A DNA stretch of 8,500 bases from Defluviicoccus vanus (lineage in GTDB: Bacteria > Pseudomonadota > Alphaproteobacteria > Rhodospirillales > Defluviicoccaceae): contig NZ_CP053923.1 in NCBI RefSeq assembly GCF_014672695.1, forward strand, positions 3,546,071 to 3,554,570. Direction: 5' to 3'. The notes beneath the pieces are model-generated. The model was not told the origin of the DNA, searched no databases, and was given only the letters and a program-made list of their open reading frames with translations. Below are positions 1-6,010 of this stretch, piece by piece; the stretch's first letter is position 1; every line of letters starts with the position of its first letter. A program made the position numbers and the translations under genes.

Positions 1-831
1 CCCACCGTTCAGGATCTGTGGAACACCACGCCGGCCTGGAGCTTTCCGTATATGACGTCGGTGCTCGGTCCTTCACCGGCGGCAAGCGCGCTGATCCAGG
101 AGAATCTGGCACAACAGGTGGCCGGCACCAGTGTTTATGCCCTCTACGACCAGAAGATCTACGCCGAGATGGGCGCCTACTACGCGTTGCCCTATTCGTC
201 GCAGCGGGCCATAGGGTTGCAGAAAGACGACATTCTGGCGCAGCAGGAAATCAAGAGCGCGGCACCCTATTGGCGTCTGGCCTATCAGCAGGACTGGGGC
301 GACCAGAACATCGAGGTTGGGACCTTTGGGATTGCCGCACCGGTCTACCCGCAGCGGATCAGCGACTCCGGCCATGACTGGATTACCGATGTCGGCTTCG
401 ATTCCCAGTATCAGCTCCTGCTTGACCCGCACACCTTCGTCGTCCAGACCTCGCTGATCAACGAGTTCCAGAATCTCAATACCAGCCAGGCGTTGGGCCT
501 GTCGTCGAAGAGCAGCAATCAGCTGTACAGCTTCGCGCTGTCTGGCATGTACATGTTCGACAAGACGTACGCCGGGACGATCGGCTTCCAGAACTGGTTT
601 GGGCCGAAGAATGCCGCCTACTACGGCACCGACAATGGTGCCCCCGACACCAACGCTTGGATCTTCGAAGTGGACTGGTTGCCATTCAACAAGGATGGTG
701 GTCCCTGGTTCATGCCTAGCAGCAACCTGAAGCTATCGCTGCAGTATATCGCCTATTCCCAGTTCGATGGATCAAGCCGCAACGCTGCCGATAACAACAC
801 GCTGTTCATCAACGGCTGGCTTGCATTTTGA
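1..831 (+). CDS. Probable outer-membrane beta-barrel protein, C-terminal part (5' end outside window)
   Basis: The reading frame is open from base 1, so the protein starts upstream; the ATG at 52 is only an internal methionine. The visible 276 residues are rich in aromatic and polar residues in alternating short stretches, such as YWRLAYQQDW, YQLLLDPHTFVVQTSL and LKLSLQYIAYSQF. These look like amphipathic beta-strands separated by Asn/Gly/Asp-rich turns. The protein ends in a terminal phenylalanine (FINGWLAF), the usual last residue recognised by the BAM machinery in outer-membrane barrels. No haem motif, Walker motif or hydrophobic helix is visible in this part. I do not recognise the specific family; a porin-like protein or the barrel part of an electron-transfer protein are both possible. 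A hairpin terminator follows 41 bp after the stop. The outer-membrane assignment is inference; the reading frame is clear. Confidence 0.7.
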   Translation, partial: PTVQDLWNTTPAWSFPYMTSVLGPSPAASALIQENLAQQVAGTSVYALYDQKIYAEMGAYYALPYSSQRAIGLQKDDILAQQEIKSAAPYWRLAYQQDWGDQNIEVGTFGIAAPVYPQRISDSGHDWITDVGFDSQYQLLLDPHTFVVQTSLINEFQNLNTSQALGLSSKSSNQLYSFALSGMYMFDKTYAGTIGFQNWFGPKNAAYYGTDNGAPDTNAWIFEVDWLPFNKDGGPWFMPSSNLKLSLQYIAYSQFDGSSRNAADNNTLFINGWLAF

Positions 832-872
832 GATCGCGTGTACCGCTCCCCTTGGGGCAAACGATCAATATG

Positions 873-904
873 GCAGGCAATGCGGCAACCGCATTGCCTG
901 CTTT
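873..904 (+). terminator. Strong hairpin terminator between convergent genes
   Basis: A perfect 13-bp inverted repeat (873-885 GCAGGCAATGCGG, 889-901 CCGCATTGCCTGC) has a 3-nt loop (CAA) and is followed by TTT. It lies 41 bp after the stop of the outer-membrane gene and 64 bp before the 3' end of the minus-strand lyase gene. On the minus strand the stem is followed by an AT-rich stretch (ATATTGAT), so it may serve both convergent genes. The T tract is short, but the stem is exceptionally stable. Confidence 0.8.
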
Positions 905-965
905 ACGTCTATCCGCGTGCGTTTACTCGTATATCCACAACGCGCTCATCGGAAGATGCCAGCGC

Positions 966-1838
966 CTACTGCATCCGATCGATCATCTCGGCCATGGCAA
1001 CCAGCCGCTTCGCGCTTTCCACGTGCAGGTTCTCGATCAGTTTGCCATCGACGACGCAGACACCTTCGCCGCGCATTGCCGCCGCCGCATGCGCGTCGAT
1101 GATCTTGCGCGACCAGAGCACGTCTTCCGCCCGCGGCGTAAACGCCTGGTTGCAGGCGGCAACCTGCTTCGGGTGAATGAGGGTCTTGCCGTCGAAGCCC
1201 ATCTCGACGCCCTGGCTACAGGCGTATTCGAAACCCGGCTCGTCGTTGAGATCGAGATAGACGCCGTCAAGGATGGAGAGACCGCTGGCGCGGGCGGCAA
1301 GCAGGCACAGGCCGAGAGAAGTGATGAAGGGCAGGCGCTCCCGGGTATGGGCGCAGTCCAGTTCCTTCGCCAGGTCGGAGGTCCCCATCACCAGGCAGGC
1401 CATGCGCGGGCTCGCCTCGGCGATCCGCGTCGATTCCAGCACGCTGCGCGGCGTTTCCATCATCGCCCAGATCGCCATCTTCTCCGGCGCGCCGCTCGCG
1501 TTCATGATCGCTTCCATGTGGCGGATGGCGTCGGCACTCTCCACCTTCGGCAGCAGGATGGCATCGGCGCCCGATTGCGACGCTGCGGCGATATCCTCGT
1601 AACCCCAGCGGGTGGACAGCGCATTGACGCGGATGATGAGTTCGCGCATGCCATAGCCGCCGCCCTTGACCGCCTCGCAGACTTGGCGGCGGGCGATTTC
1701 CTTGGCGTCTGGCGCGGTTGCGTCTTCCAGATCGAGAATCAGGCCGTCGGCTCCAACGGTCTTGGCCTTCTCAAGGGCGCGGGCGTTCGAGCCCGGCATG
1801 TAGAGCACACTGCGGCGCGGGCGAGCAGATTTTGACAT
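966..1838 (-). CDS. CitE/HpcH-family CoA-ester lyase (malyl-CoA or citramalyl-CoA lyase type)
   Basis: This 290-residue protein belongs to the HpcH/HpaI aldolase superfamily, CitE-like branch, whose TIM-barrel enzymes cleave or form 3-hydroxyacyl-CoA thioesters with Mg2+. Visible motifs, in order, are RSVLYMPGSN (9-18), DLEDAT (36-41), IRVN (69-72), LPKVE (96-100), METP (127-130), GTSDLAKEL (152-160) and GFDGKTLIHPKQV (214-226). E128 and D155 sit where the family places its two acidic Mg2+ ligands, and DGKTLIHP is the usual C-terminal signature. The start at 1838 is supported by a good ribosome-binding site (AGGAAGAGG, ending about 5 bases upstream) and by alignment of the MPG motif near the N-terminus; the open frame extends upstream but lacks family sequence there. 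No citrate lyase alpha or gamma subunit gene is adjacent, so a free-standing malyl-, methylmalyl- or citramalyl-CoA lyase is more likely than citrate lyase. The exact substrate cannot be read from sequence. Confidence 0.9.
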   Translation of the reverse strand: MSKSARPRRSVLYMPGSNARALEKAKTVGADGLILDLEDATAPDAKEIARRQVCEAVKGGGYGMRELIIRVNALSTRWGYEDIAAASQSGADAILLPKVESADAIRHMEAIMNASGAPEKMAIWAMMETPRSVLESTRIAEASPRMACLVMGTSDLAKELDCAHTRERLPFITSLGLCLLAARASGLSILDGVYLDLNDEPGFEYACSQGVEMGFDGKTLIHPKQVAACNQAFTPRAEDVLWSRKIIDAHAAAAMRGEGVCVVDGKLIENLHVESAKRLVAMAEMIDRMQ

Positions 1839-1881
1839 CGTTCCCTCTTCCTTTCCCGGCTTCCCGTTTTGCGGTTGCGAA

Positions 1882-1911
1882 AAAGTACTCTTGCGGCGGG
1901 GTCGCTGGCAA
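1882..1911 (-). promoter_or_regulatory. Possible sigma-70 promoter for the CoA-ester lyase gene
   Basis: On the minus strand TTGCCA (1911-1906) is followed, after an 18-bp spacer, by TACTTT (1887-1882). The -10 box lies 43 bp upstream of the start codon at 1838, in the 147-bp divergent gap shared with pdxY. The match to consensus is moderate and the GC-rich context makes this tentative. I see no convincing promoter on the pdxY side. Confidence 0.3.
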
Positions 1912-1985
1912 GCTGCACGGCGGCGCGGCGGACGTTTGGCGTGGCCTTGGCGTCGCCGCGGAGCATTCACAACCAGATAGCGATC

Positions 1986-2837
1986 ATGTCCATCCTCTCG
2001 CTGCAGTCCTCCGTCGTCTATGGTCACGTCGGCAATGCCGCCGCGGTTTTTGCACTGCAGCGACTGGGTCACGAGGTGTGGGCGCTTGATACTGTCCGTT
2101 ACTCCAATCATCCGGGGCATGGCCGCTGGCGCGGACGCAGCACGAGTGCGGCGGAACTGCGCGATCTGCTTGCCGGGCTGGATGATCTGCGGGTCCTGCG
2201 GCGGACGCGCGCCGTCCTCTCCGGCTATCTGGGGGCGCCGGCGCTGGGGCGCGTCCTCGCCACCGCGCTCGACCGGATCACCGCCGCCAGGCCGGACATG
2301 CTCTTTTGCTGCGATCCGGTGATGGGCGACCGCGACGGCGGCCTCTACGTCCCGGTGCAGCTGCGCGACTTCTTCCGCAGCGTTGCGGTACCGCGCGCCC
2401 GCATCGTCACTCCCAACCACTACGAACTGGAACTCCTGGTCGACCGGTCGCTGCCGTCCCTGGCGCACGTGGTCGCTGCCGCCCGCGATCTGCAGGCCGC
2501 CGGTCCCGATACCGTCGTCGTTACCTCGGTGCTGGGCGAGGGCGTTCCGGAACAGGCGATCGCCACCGTCGCCGTCGATATCGAAGGCAGCTGGATGGTG
2601 ACGACGCCCAGGCTGCCGCATCCGGCCAAAGGGGCGGGCGACCTGCTGAGCGCCCTGTTCCTCGCCCACCGGCTGGACCAGCGGCGCGTCCCCGAAGCGC
2701 TGGCGCGCGCCGTCTCTGCGGCCTTTTCGGTCATCCACGCCACACTCGCCGCCGGCGCCGACGAATTGGCCCTGATCGCCGCCCAGGATACCATGGTCAA
2801 CCCGCACACCTCCTTCACTGCCCAGCGGCTCCCCTAG
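1986..2837 (+). CDS. pdxY: Pyridoxal kinase, PdxY type
   Basis: The product is a 283-residue member of the ribokinase-like superfamily, pyridoxal kinase branch, which phosphorylates pyridoxal with ATP in the cytoplasmic vitamin B6 salvage pathway. The N-terminus SILSLQSSVVYGHVGN (2-17) matches the family's substrate-binding opening. It is followed by SNHPGHGRW (40-48), GYLG (80-83), CDPVMGD (109-115), TPNHYELELL (142-151) and GAGD (216-219). GAGD corresponds to the anion-hole motif with the catalytic aspartate; many homologues have GTGD or GVGD. Length fits the usual 280-290 residues. ATG 1986 is chosen because family homology starts there; the frame is open 39 codons further upstream, but that stretch has no family resemblance. 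The ribosome-binding site is weak. It is divergent from the CoA-ester lyase gene, with no evident pathway link. PdxY rather than PdxK is inferred from the TPNxxELE motif. Confidence 0.88.
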   Translation: MSILSLQSSVVYGHVGNAAAVFALQRLGHEVWALDTVRYSNHPGHGRWRGRSTSAAELRDLLAGLDDLRVLRRTRAVLSGYLGAPALGRVLATALDRITAARPDMLFCCDPVMGDRDGGLYVPVQLRDFFRSVAVPRARIVTPNHYELELLVDRSLPSLAHVVAAARDLQAAGPDTVVVTSVLGEGVPEQAIATVAVDIEGSWMVTTPRLPHPAKGAGDLLSALFLAHRLDQRRVPEALARAVSAAFSVIHATLAAGADELALIAAQDTMVNPHTSFTAQRLP

Positions 2838-2929
2838 CAGCCAGCAGACTTGGCACGCCTCCCGGCCGAAGCCGCGGCACTCCTTGGACCGAACGGCCAA
2901 CGGCGGCTTAAGGGTTGCTGCGCGAGTTG

Positions 2930-2951
2930 CGGCGAGGGGGACACCTCGCCG
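2930..2951 (+). terminator. Hairpin downstream of pdxY, possible terminator
   Basis: Perfect 8-bp arms CGGCGAGG (2930-2937) and CCTCGCCG (2944-2951) enclose a 6-nt loop, 93 bp after the pdxY stop. No T tract follows, so intrinsic termination is uncertain. Confidence 0.35.
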
Positions 2952-2992
2952 GGAGCGGTGGCGCTATGGCCGCTGGGAGCAAGTGGCGGCGG

Positions 2993-3107
2993 ATGTCGTC
3001 ATTTGTCGTCTTTCGTCGTCATCTGTCGTCAGGCCGTGGCGGCGATGTCGTCATTTTCCGGACGGATGTCGTCACGATGTCGTCAAAGCGTTGTCCTCGT
3101 GTCGTCA
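2993..3107 (+). repeat. Helically phased GTCGTC direct-repeat array
   Basis: Eight exact GTCGTC hexamers start at 2995, 3005, 3015, 3025, 3047, 3068, 3079 and 3101, and a one-mismatch copy (GTTGTC) starts at 3090. Successive distances are 10, 10, 10, 22, 21, 11, 11 and 11 bp, all close to whole multiples of the 10.5-bp helical turn, so every copy falls on about the same face of the helix. Most exact copies are extended to TGTCGTCA, often followed by TTT or TCT. No gene covers the array. It resembles a multi-site operator, such as tandem sites for an OmpR/PhoB-type regulator with an 11-bp period, or an iteron set. No binding protein is identifiable here. Low-complexity slippage is the simpler alternative. 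Confidence 0.75.
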
Positions 3108-3310
3108 TTTCCCCCGGCCGATGACGCACAAAGGATAGGAAATATATCACATATCGTTCGCCGCCGCAACGTTGCCCGCAGCGGCGGAAAGGTTGATCAA
3201 CCAATGCCTCGAGCCGTTTCCGGCTAAACGCGTTTCGCCATCAACGGACATTCTACTTTGTGCGGCCGGTATCCGATTCATAGCCGTTGACAGGGGTTAA
3301 GCGGACGCGG
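3108..3310. other. Non-coding stretch with AT-rich patch and small palindromes
   Basis: No convincing gene is present. Features seen are an AT-rich patch (3131-3155, including AAATATATCACATATC), a hairpin with 7-bp arms CCGCCGC/GCGGCGG (3161-3187), a perfect 12-bp palindrome GGTTGATCAACC (3191-3202), a small hairpin AGCCG-TTTC-CGGCT (3212-3225), a perfect palindrome AAACGCGTTT (3226-3235) and TTGACA (3287-3292). TTGACA could be the -35 box of a promoter that once read into the RAYT gene before the insertions, but its possible -10 box (TAGGGC, 18-bp spacer) is poor. Confidence 0.4.
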
Positions 3311-3323
3311 TAGGGCGGGTCTA
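3311..3323 (+). repeat. Left half of a REP palindrome split by IS630
   Basis: TAGGGCGGGTC followed by the TA target (3322-3323) carries the left 8-bp stem arm GGCGGGTC (3314-3321). The matching right arm GACCCGCC is at 6596-6603, beyond the inserted elements. TAGGGCGG is a common opening of the proteobacterial REP family associated with RAYT genes. Confidence 0.75.
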
Positions 3324-3406
3324 GAGCGGAGGCCGATCTGAGTGAATCGTTGGGGATTGAACGAACCCGCTGTCGCGGGAGTGGGGTGATCGGTTAGCAG
3401 GGACAG

Positions 3407-3457
3407 CTCCCGTCTGAGAGGATTACGGCGTGTTGAAGCCCTATTCTCAGACAGGAG
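3407..3457 (+). promoter_or_regulatory. Subterminal inverted repeat covering the recombinase ribosome-binding site
   Basis: Arms CTCCCGTCTGAGA (3407-3419) and TCTCAGACAGGAG (3445-3457) match at 12 of 13 positions, with a 25-nt loop. The 3' arm ends in GGAG, the only good ribosome-binding site for the ATG at 3465. The fold would therefore hide that site if transcription starts upstream of 3407. It could equally be an end-recognition structure of the IS91 element. A smaller hairpin CCCGC-TGTC-GCGGG lies at 3366-3379. Confidence 0.6.
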
Positions 3458-3464
3458 CACCTCG

Positions 3465-4035
3465 ATGGCCGAGATGAGCCCTCTGCGCCGGCGCATGACC
3501 GAGGACATGACGGTCCGCAATCTGTCGCCGGCGACGCAACGGTCCTATCTGCACGCGGTCAGCAAGTTCAGCCGCCACTTCGGTCGCTCGCCGGACCAGC
3601 TTGGCCTGGAGGACGTGCGCGCGTTCCAGGTCCATCTGGTGTCGACCGGCATTTCGTGGCCGGCGCTGAACCAGACGGTGTGTGCCCTGCGGTTTTTCTA
3701 CGGCGTGACGCTCGGGCACGGCGAGATCCCGGAGCGGATCCCCTACGCGCGCGAGCCGCACAAGCTGCCAGTGGTGTTGAATGCCGATGAAGTGGTGCGC
3801 TTTCTCGAGGCGGTGCCCAGCCTGAAGAGCCGCGCTGCGCTGGCAACGGCCTATGCGGCACAGCTTCGCCACCCACCTGCTGGAGAACGGCACCGACATC
3901 CGCATCATCCAGGTGCTGCTTGGCCACGCCAATCTGTCGAGCACGGTCCGCTATACCCGGGTCTCGAACGGCCTGATCCGGCGAACGCAGAGCCCGCTCG
4001 ACCGGCTGACGCTGGAGGTCGTGCCGCCCGCCTGA
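3465..4035 (+). pseudogene. Tyrosine recombinase (XerC/integron-integrase-like) with internal deletion and frameshift
   Basis: The ATG at 3465 follows GGAG and opens an N-terminal SAM-like core-binding domain (TEDMTVRNLSPATQRSY through ALRFFYG), then the start of the catalytic domain (KLPVVLNADEVVRFLEA to ATAYAA). At about 3855-3860 the sequence jumps, with a change of frame, to the end of the catalytic domain, RHSFATHLLENG, IQVLLGHANLSST and VRYTRV, stopping at 4033-4035. Only about 190 codons remain of a protein normally near 300. The block with the first catalytic arginine and the histidine of the HxxR motif is missing, while R of RHSFATH, H of LLGH and the tyrosine of RYTRV survive out of frame. 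The join has GCGGC on it, a plausible microhomology. It lies just upstream of the IS91 transposase gene and is certainly non-functional as an integrase. Confidence 0.88.
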
Positions 4036-4047
4036 TGCGGCCGCACG

Positions 4048-5222
4048 ATGGCGGCCAGATGGGAGGTGGCGGATGTCTTCCGCCGCCATGGGGATGCTTA
4101 TCGCCGGGCGCACGACGGCCATCTGGGCCGGGTCGAGCGGCGGGTGATGAGTGCGGTCGCGCTGTGCCGGACGGCGGCGCTGGGCGGCCATGCCGAGGGT
4201 TGCGCCGACTGCGGCTTCGTCCGCCACGCTTACAACTCCTGCCGCAACCGGCACTGCCCGAAGTGCCAGGGTCAGGCCCGCGCCGAGTGGCTGGCTGCCC
4301 GGCAGGCCGAGCTCCTGCCGGTGCCGTACTTCCACGTCGTCTTCACGGTAGCGTCGCCGGCGGCCGAGATCGCCTTCCAGAACAAGCAGACGGTCTATGC
4401 CATCCTGTTCCGCACGGCGGCGGAGACGCTGCGCCGGATCGCCGCCGACCCGAATCACCTCGGGGCCGAGATCGGTCTCGTCGCCGTGCTCCACACCTGG
4501 GCCAGACCCTGCAGCATCATCCCCATGTCCATTGCGTCGTACCCGGCGGTGGCCCGTCGCCCGACGGCACCCGCTGGGTCGCCTGCCGGCCCGGCTTCTT
4601 CCTGCCGATCCGCGTCCTCTCGCGGCTGTTTCGCCGGCTGTTCCTGGACGAACTGCGCGCCGCGTTCGACGCTGGTCAGCTCGGCTTGTTCGGCGATCTC
4701 GCCCACCTCGCCGACCCGGCCGGCTTCGCTCGTCGCCTCCGCGATCTGCGGCGGGCCGAATGGATCGTCTATGCGAAGCCGCCGTTCGGTGGGCCGGAAC
4801 AGGTGCTGGCCTATCTCGCTCGCTACACCCACCGCGTCGCCATCGCCAATTCGCGGCTGATGACCGTGACCGAGGATGACGTCACGTTCCGCTGGAAGGA
4901 CTATCGTCACCACGGCAAATCGAAGGTCATGGCCCTCGACGCCGACGAGTTCATCCGCCGCTTCCTGCTCCACACCCTGCCGGACGGGTTCCATCGCATC
5001 CGCCATTACGGCTTCCTCGCAAACGGCCACCGCGCCGCGAAGCTGGCGCTGTGCCGCGAGTTGTTGGCCGCGCGACCGATCATCGAGCCCGCAACACCGA
5101 CTGAGCCGAAGCAGGCCACCATTGCGTTCGATCGCTGCCCCTGCTGCGGCGGCGCGATGATCACCTTCGCCATCCTCCTTCGACCACCGCCCCGCCCCTC
5201 GTTCCGCCAGGACACCTCATGA
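4048..5222 (+). pseudogene. IS91-family HUH/Y2 transposase, broken by a 1-base loss
   Basis: The first 151 codons (from ATG 4048) carry the zinc-binding N-terminal region (CADCGFVRHAYNSCRNRHC-PKC, residues 52-73) and the EIAFQNKQTVY and LHTW motifs. After TGG at 4498-4500 the homology continues one base back, in the frame starting at 4500 (GQTLQHHPHVHCVVPGGG), to the stop at 5220-5222. TGGGCC appears where TGGGGCC is expected. The rebuilt protein is 391 residues, normal for the family. It has the HUH motif H-V-H (4524-4532) for metal binding, and two tyrosines four residues apart in YLARY (4812-4814 and 4824-4826), matching the Y2 pair that nicks and carries DNA in rolling-circle transposition. 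It ends with a CPCC zinc motif and RQDTS. All catalytic residues survive, so the single missing base is the only visible defect; a sequencing error cannot be excluded. Confidence 0.9.
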
Positions 5223-5253
5223 GCCGCCGGCATCCTTGCCGCTCCGCCTGTCC

Positions 5254-5281
5254 GGCACCGACGCTGCCGTGCGTCGGTGCC
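5254..5281 (+). terminator. Perfect hairpin after the IS91 transposase gene
   Basis: Arms GGCACCGACGC (5254-5264) and GCGTCGGTGCC (5271-5281) pair over 11 bp with a 6-nt loop, 31 bp after the stop codon. No T tract follows. It could stop transcription or belong to the structured right part of the element. Confidence 0.5.
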
Positions 5282-5506
5282 CATAGCCTTGTCCAACAGC
5301 CTGCCCGGCTGCGCCAGATCCGGCGCAGCGCCCCTCGAACGCGCGGTTCAGCTCACTGCCGCGACCAACCGCCCGGCATCGCCGGCCTCGACCGCTCCCG
5401 GGCAATTCTCATGCAGACCCGCCCGAAAGCTGTCTCGGACCACCAGACGCGGCAACAATCCCCATAGCTCGCCGGCCATCCGCGGGTTCGCTCAATCCGG
5501 CTTCAA

Positions 5507-5551
5507 TGAGGTCGCGCCGACGCACGCCAAACACCTCGTCACGCGACCTCA
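5507..5551 (+). repeat. Subterminal inverted repeat near the IS91 right end
   Basis: Perfect 10-bp arms (5507-5516 and 5542-5551) enclose a 25-nt loop, the same loop length as the inverted repeat near the left end (3407-3457). The position close to the GTTC junction suggests a role in recognition or termination of rolling-circle transfer. Confidence 0.65.
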
Positions 5552-5623
5552 CAGAAGCCTCCAGATTCCCATTGGGGGCTGGTTCTGATTCAAGATGTCT
5601 GCCGGAGGAGGAGGCCGGTGGAC

Positions 5624-6010
5624 ATGTCGACAGCGCTTTCCCTCGATCTTCGCGTCCGGGTTCTCAAGGCGGTGGCGGAAGGCGCGAGCCATCGCGCGGC
5701 GGCGGCGCGGTTCGGCGTCAGCGCCGCCAGCGTGAGCCGATGGCGGGCGCTGGAGCGGACGCAGGGTGATCCGCGCCCTGGCCCGCTCGGCGGCGACCGC
5801 CGCTCCGCCCGCGTCGAGGCGCAAGGCGCGCTGATCCGGCAGCTGATCGAGGCGACGCCGGACGTCACCACCGAAGAGCTGCGCGCGACGCTGGCCGAGC
5901 GGGGCCACGGTTTCGGCTACGGCACGCTGCAGCGGTTCTTCCGCCGCCACGGGCTCACGCGCAAAAAAAGACCGGCCATGCGACCGAACAGGACCGCCCC
6001 GACATCCTGA
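5624..6010 (+). CDS. IS630-family transposase, first frame (DNA-binding part)
   Basis: This 128-residue frame encodes the helix-turn-helix N-terminal part of an IS630 transposase (SLDLRVRVLKAVAEGASHRAAA, then ARFGVSAASVSRWRAL at 28-43). A second winged-helix-like region (TEELRATLAERG, YGTLQRFFRRHGLTRKK) continues to about residue 115. ATG 5624 is preferred over the in-frame GTG at 5618 because GGAGGAGGAGG (5604-5614) is then at a normal distance and the family begins with MST. The frame runs through A7G (5963-5970) and then ends in 13 residues of unrelated sequence at 6008-6010. The catalytic part continues in the -1 frame from the A-run, as in other IS630 elements that use ribosomal frameshifting. 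Alone this product would bind the ends and could act as a regulator; that is inference. Confidence 0.85.
   Translation: MSTALSLDLRVRVLKAVAEGASHRAAAARFGVSAASVSRWRALERTQGDPRPGPLGGDRRSARVEAQGALIRQLIEATPDVTTEELRATLAERGHGFGYGTLQRFFRRHGLTRKKRPAMRPNRTAPTS
5963..5970 (+). promoter_or_regulatory. A7G slippery run, probable -1 frameshift site of IS630
   Basis: Seven A followed by G sits exactly where the first transposase frame must pass to the second. Slipping back one base converts AAA-AAA-AGA into AAA-AAA-AAG and gives RKKKTGHATEQDRPD, the normal continuation in the family. A-rich slippery runs are the known frameshift sites of several IS630-group elements. Confidence 0.7.

Larger units (their letters stand above)
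3349..5581 (+). mobile_element. IS91-family element inserted in the left end of IS630 (left boundary approximate)
   Basis: This block carries a tyrosine recombinase gene and an IS91 transposase gene in tandem, a pairing common in IS91-like elements. The right end is placed at 5581 because the next four bases (5582-5585) are GTTC, the established IS91 target next to the oriIS end, and because IS630 leader sequence resumes there. IS91 elements make no target duplication, so the left end can only be placed between about 3341 and 3365. Subterminal hairpins occur at both ends (3407-3457 and 5507-5551), each with a 25-nt loop. Both genes are defective, so the copy is probably not autonomous. Confidence 0.65.
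5223..5581 (+). other. Non-coding right end of the IS91 element
   Basis: I see no believable gene in this stretch. It is built of inverted repeats: 5254-5281 (11-bp stem), 5308-5329 (GCTGCGCC/GGCGCAGC, 6-nt loop) and 5507-5551 (TGAGGTCGCG/CGCGACCTCA, 25-nt loop). The last ends 30 bp before the GTTC target, where a rolling-circle origin-type end (oriIS) is expected for this family. Confidence 0.6.

Noticed and set aside
966..1838. Citrate lyase beta subunit (citE of a citrate lyase complex)
   Set aside because: No citD, citF or citC-like gene is nearby; a stand-alone CoA-ester lyase is the safer call.
1869..1985. 39-codon upstream extension of PdxY
   Set aside because: PdxY proteins begin at the substrate-binding ILSLQSSVVYGH region; the extension is basic, low in complexity and overlaps the promoter region of the divergent gene.
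1839..2900. Long N-terminal extension of the CoA-ester lyase frame (open to about 2900 on the minus strand)
   Set aside because: The extension is antisense to pdxY and has no family sequence; a good ribosome-binding site and the family N-terminus place the start at 1838.
2993..3107. CRISPR array
   Set aside because: The repeat unit is only 6-9 bp and distances are 10-22 bp, with no spacer-sized intervals and no cas genes.
2850..3227. Open frames through the GTCGTC array
   Set aside because: Several overlapping short frames exist, but they only translate the repeats into Ser/Arg/Val-rich sequence; there is no ribosome-binding site or recognisable protein.
4498..4503. Programmed frameshift in the IS91 transposase
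   Set aside because: TGGGCC is not a recognised slippery site and IS91 transposases are normally read in one frame; one lost G explains it better.
5277..5588. Small protein gene in the IS91 right end
   Set aside because: The frame lacks a ribosome-binding site and overlaps hairpins of the element end; composition is typical of non-coding high-GC sequence.
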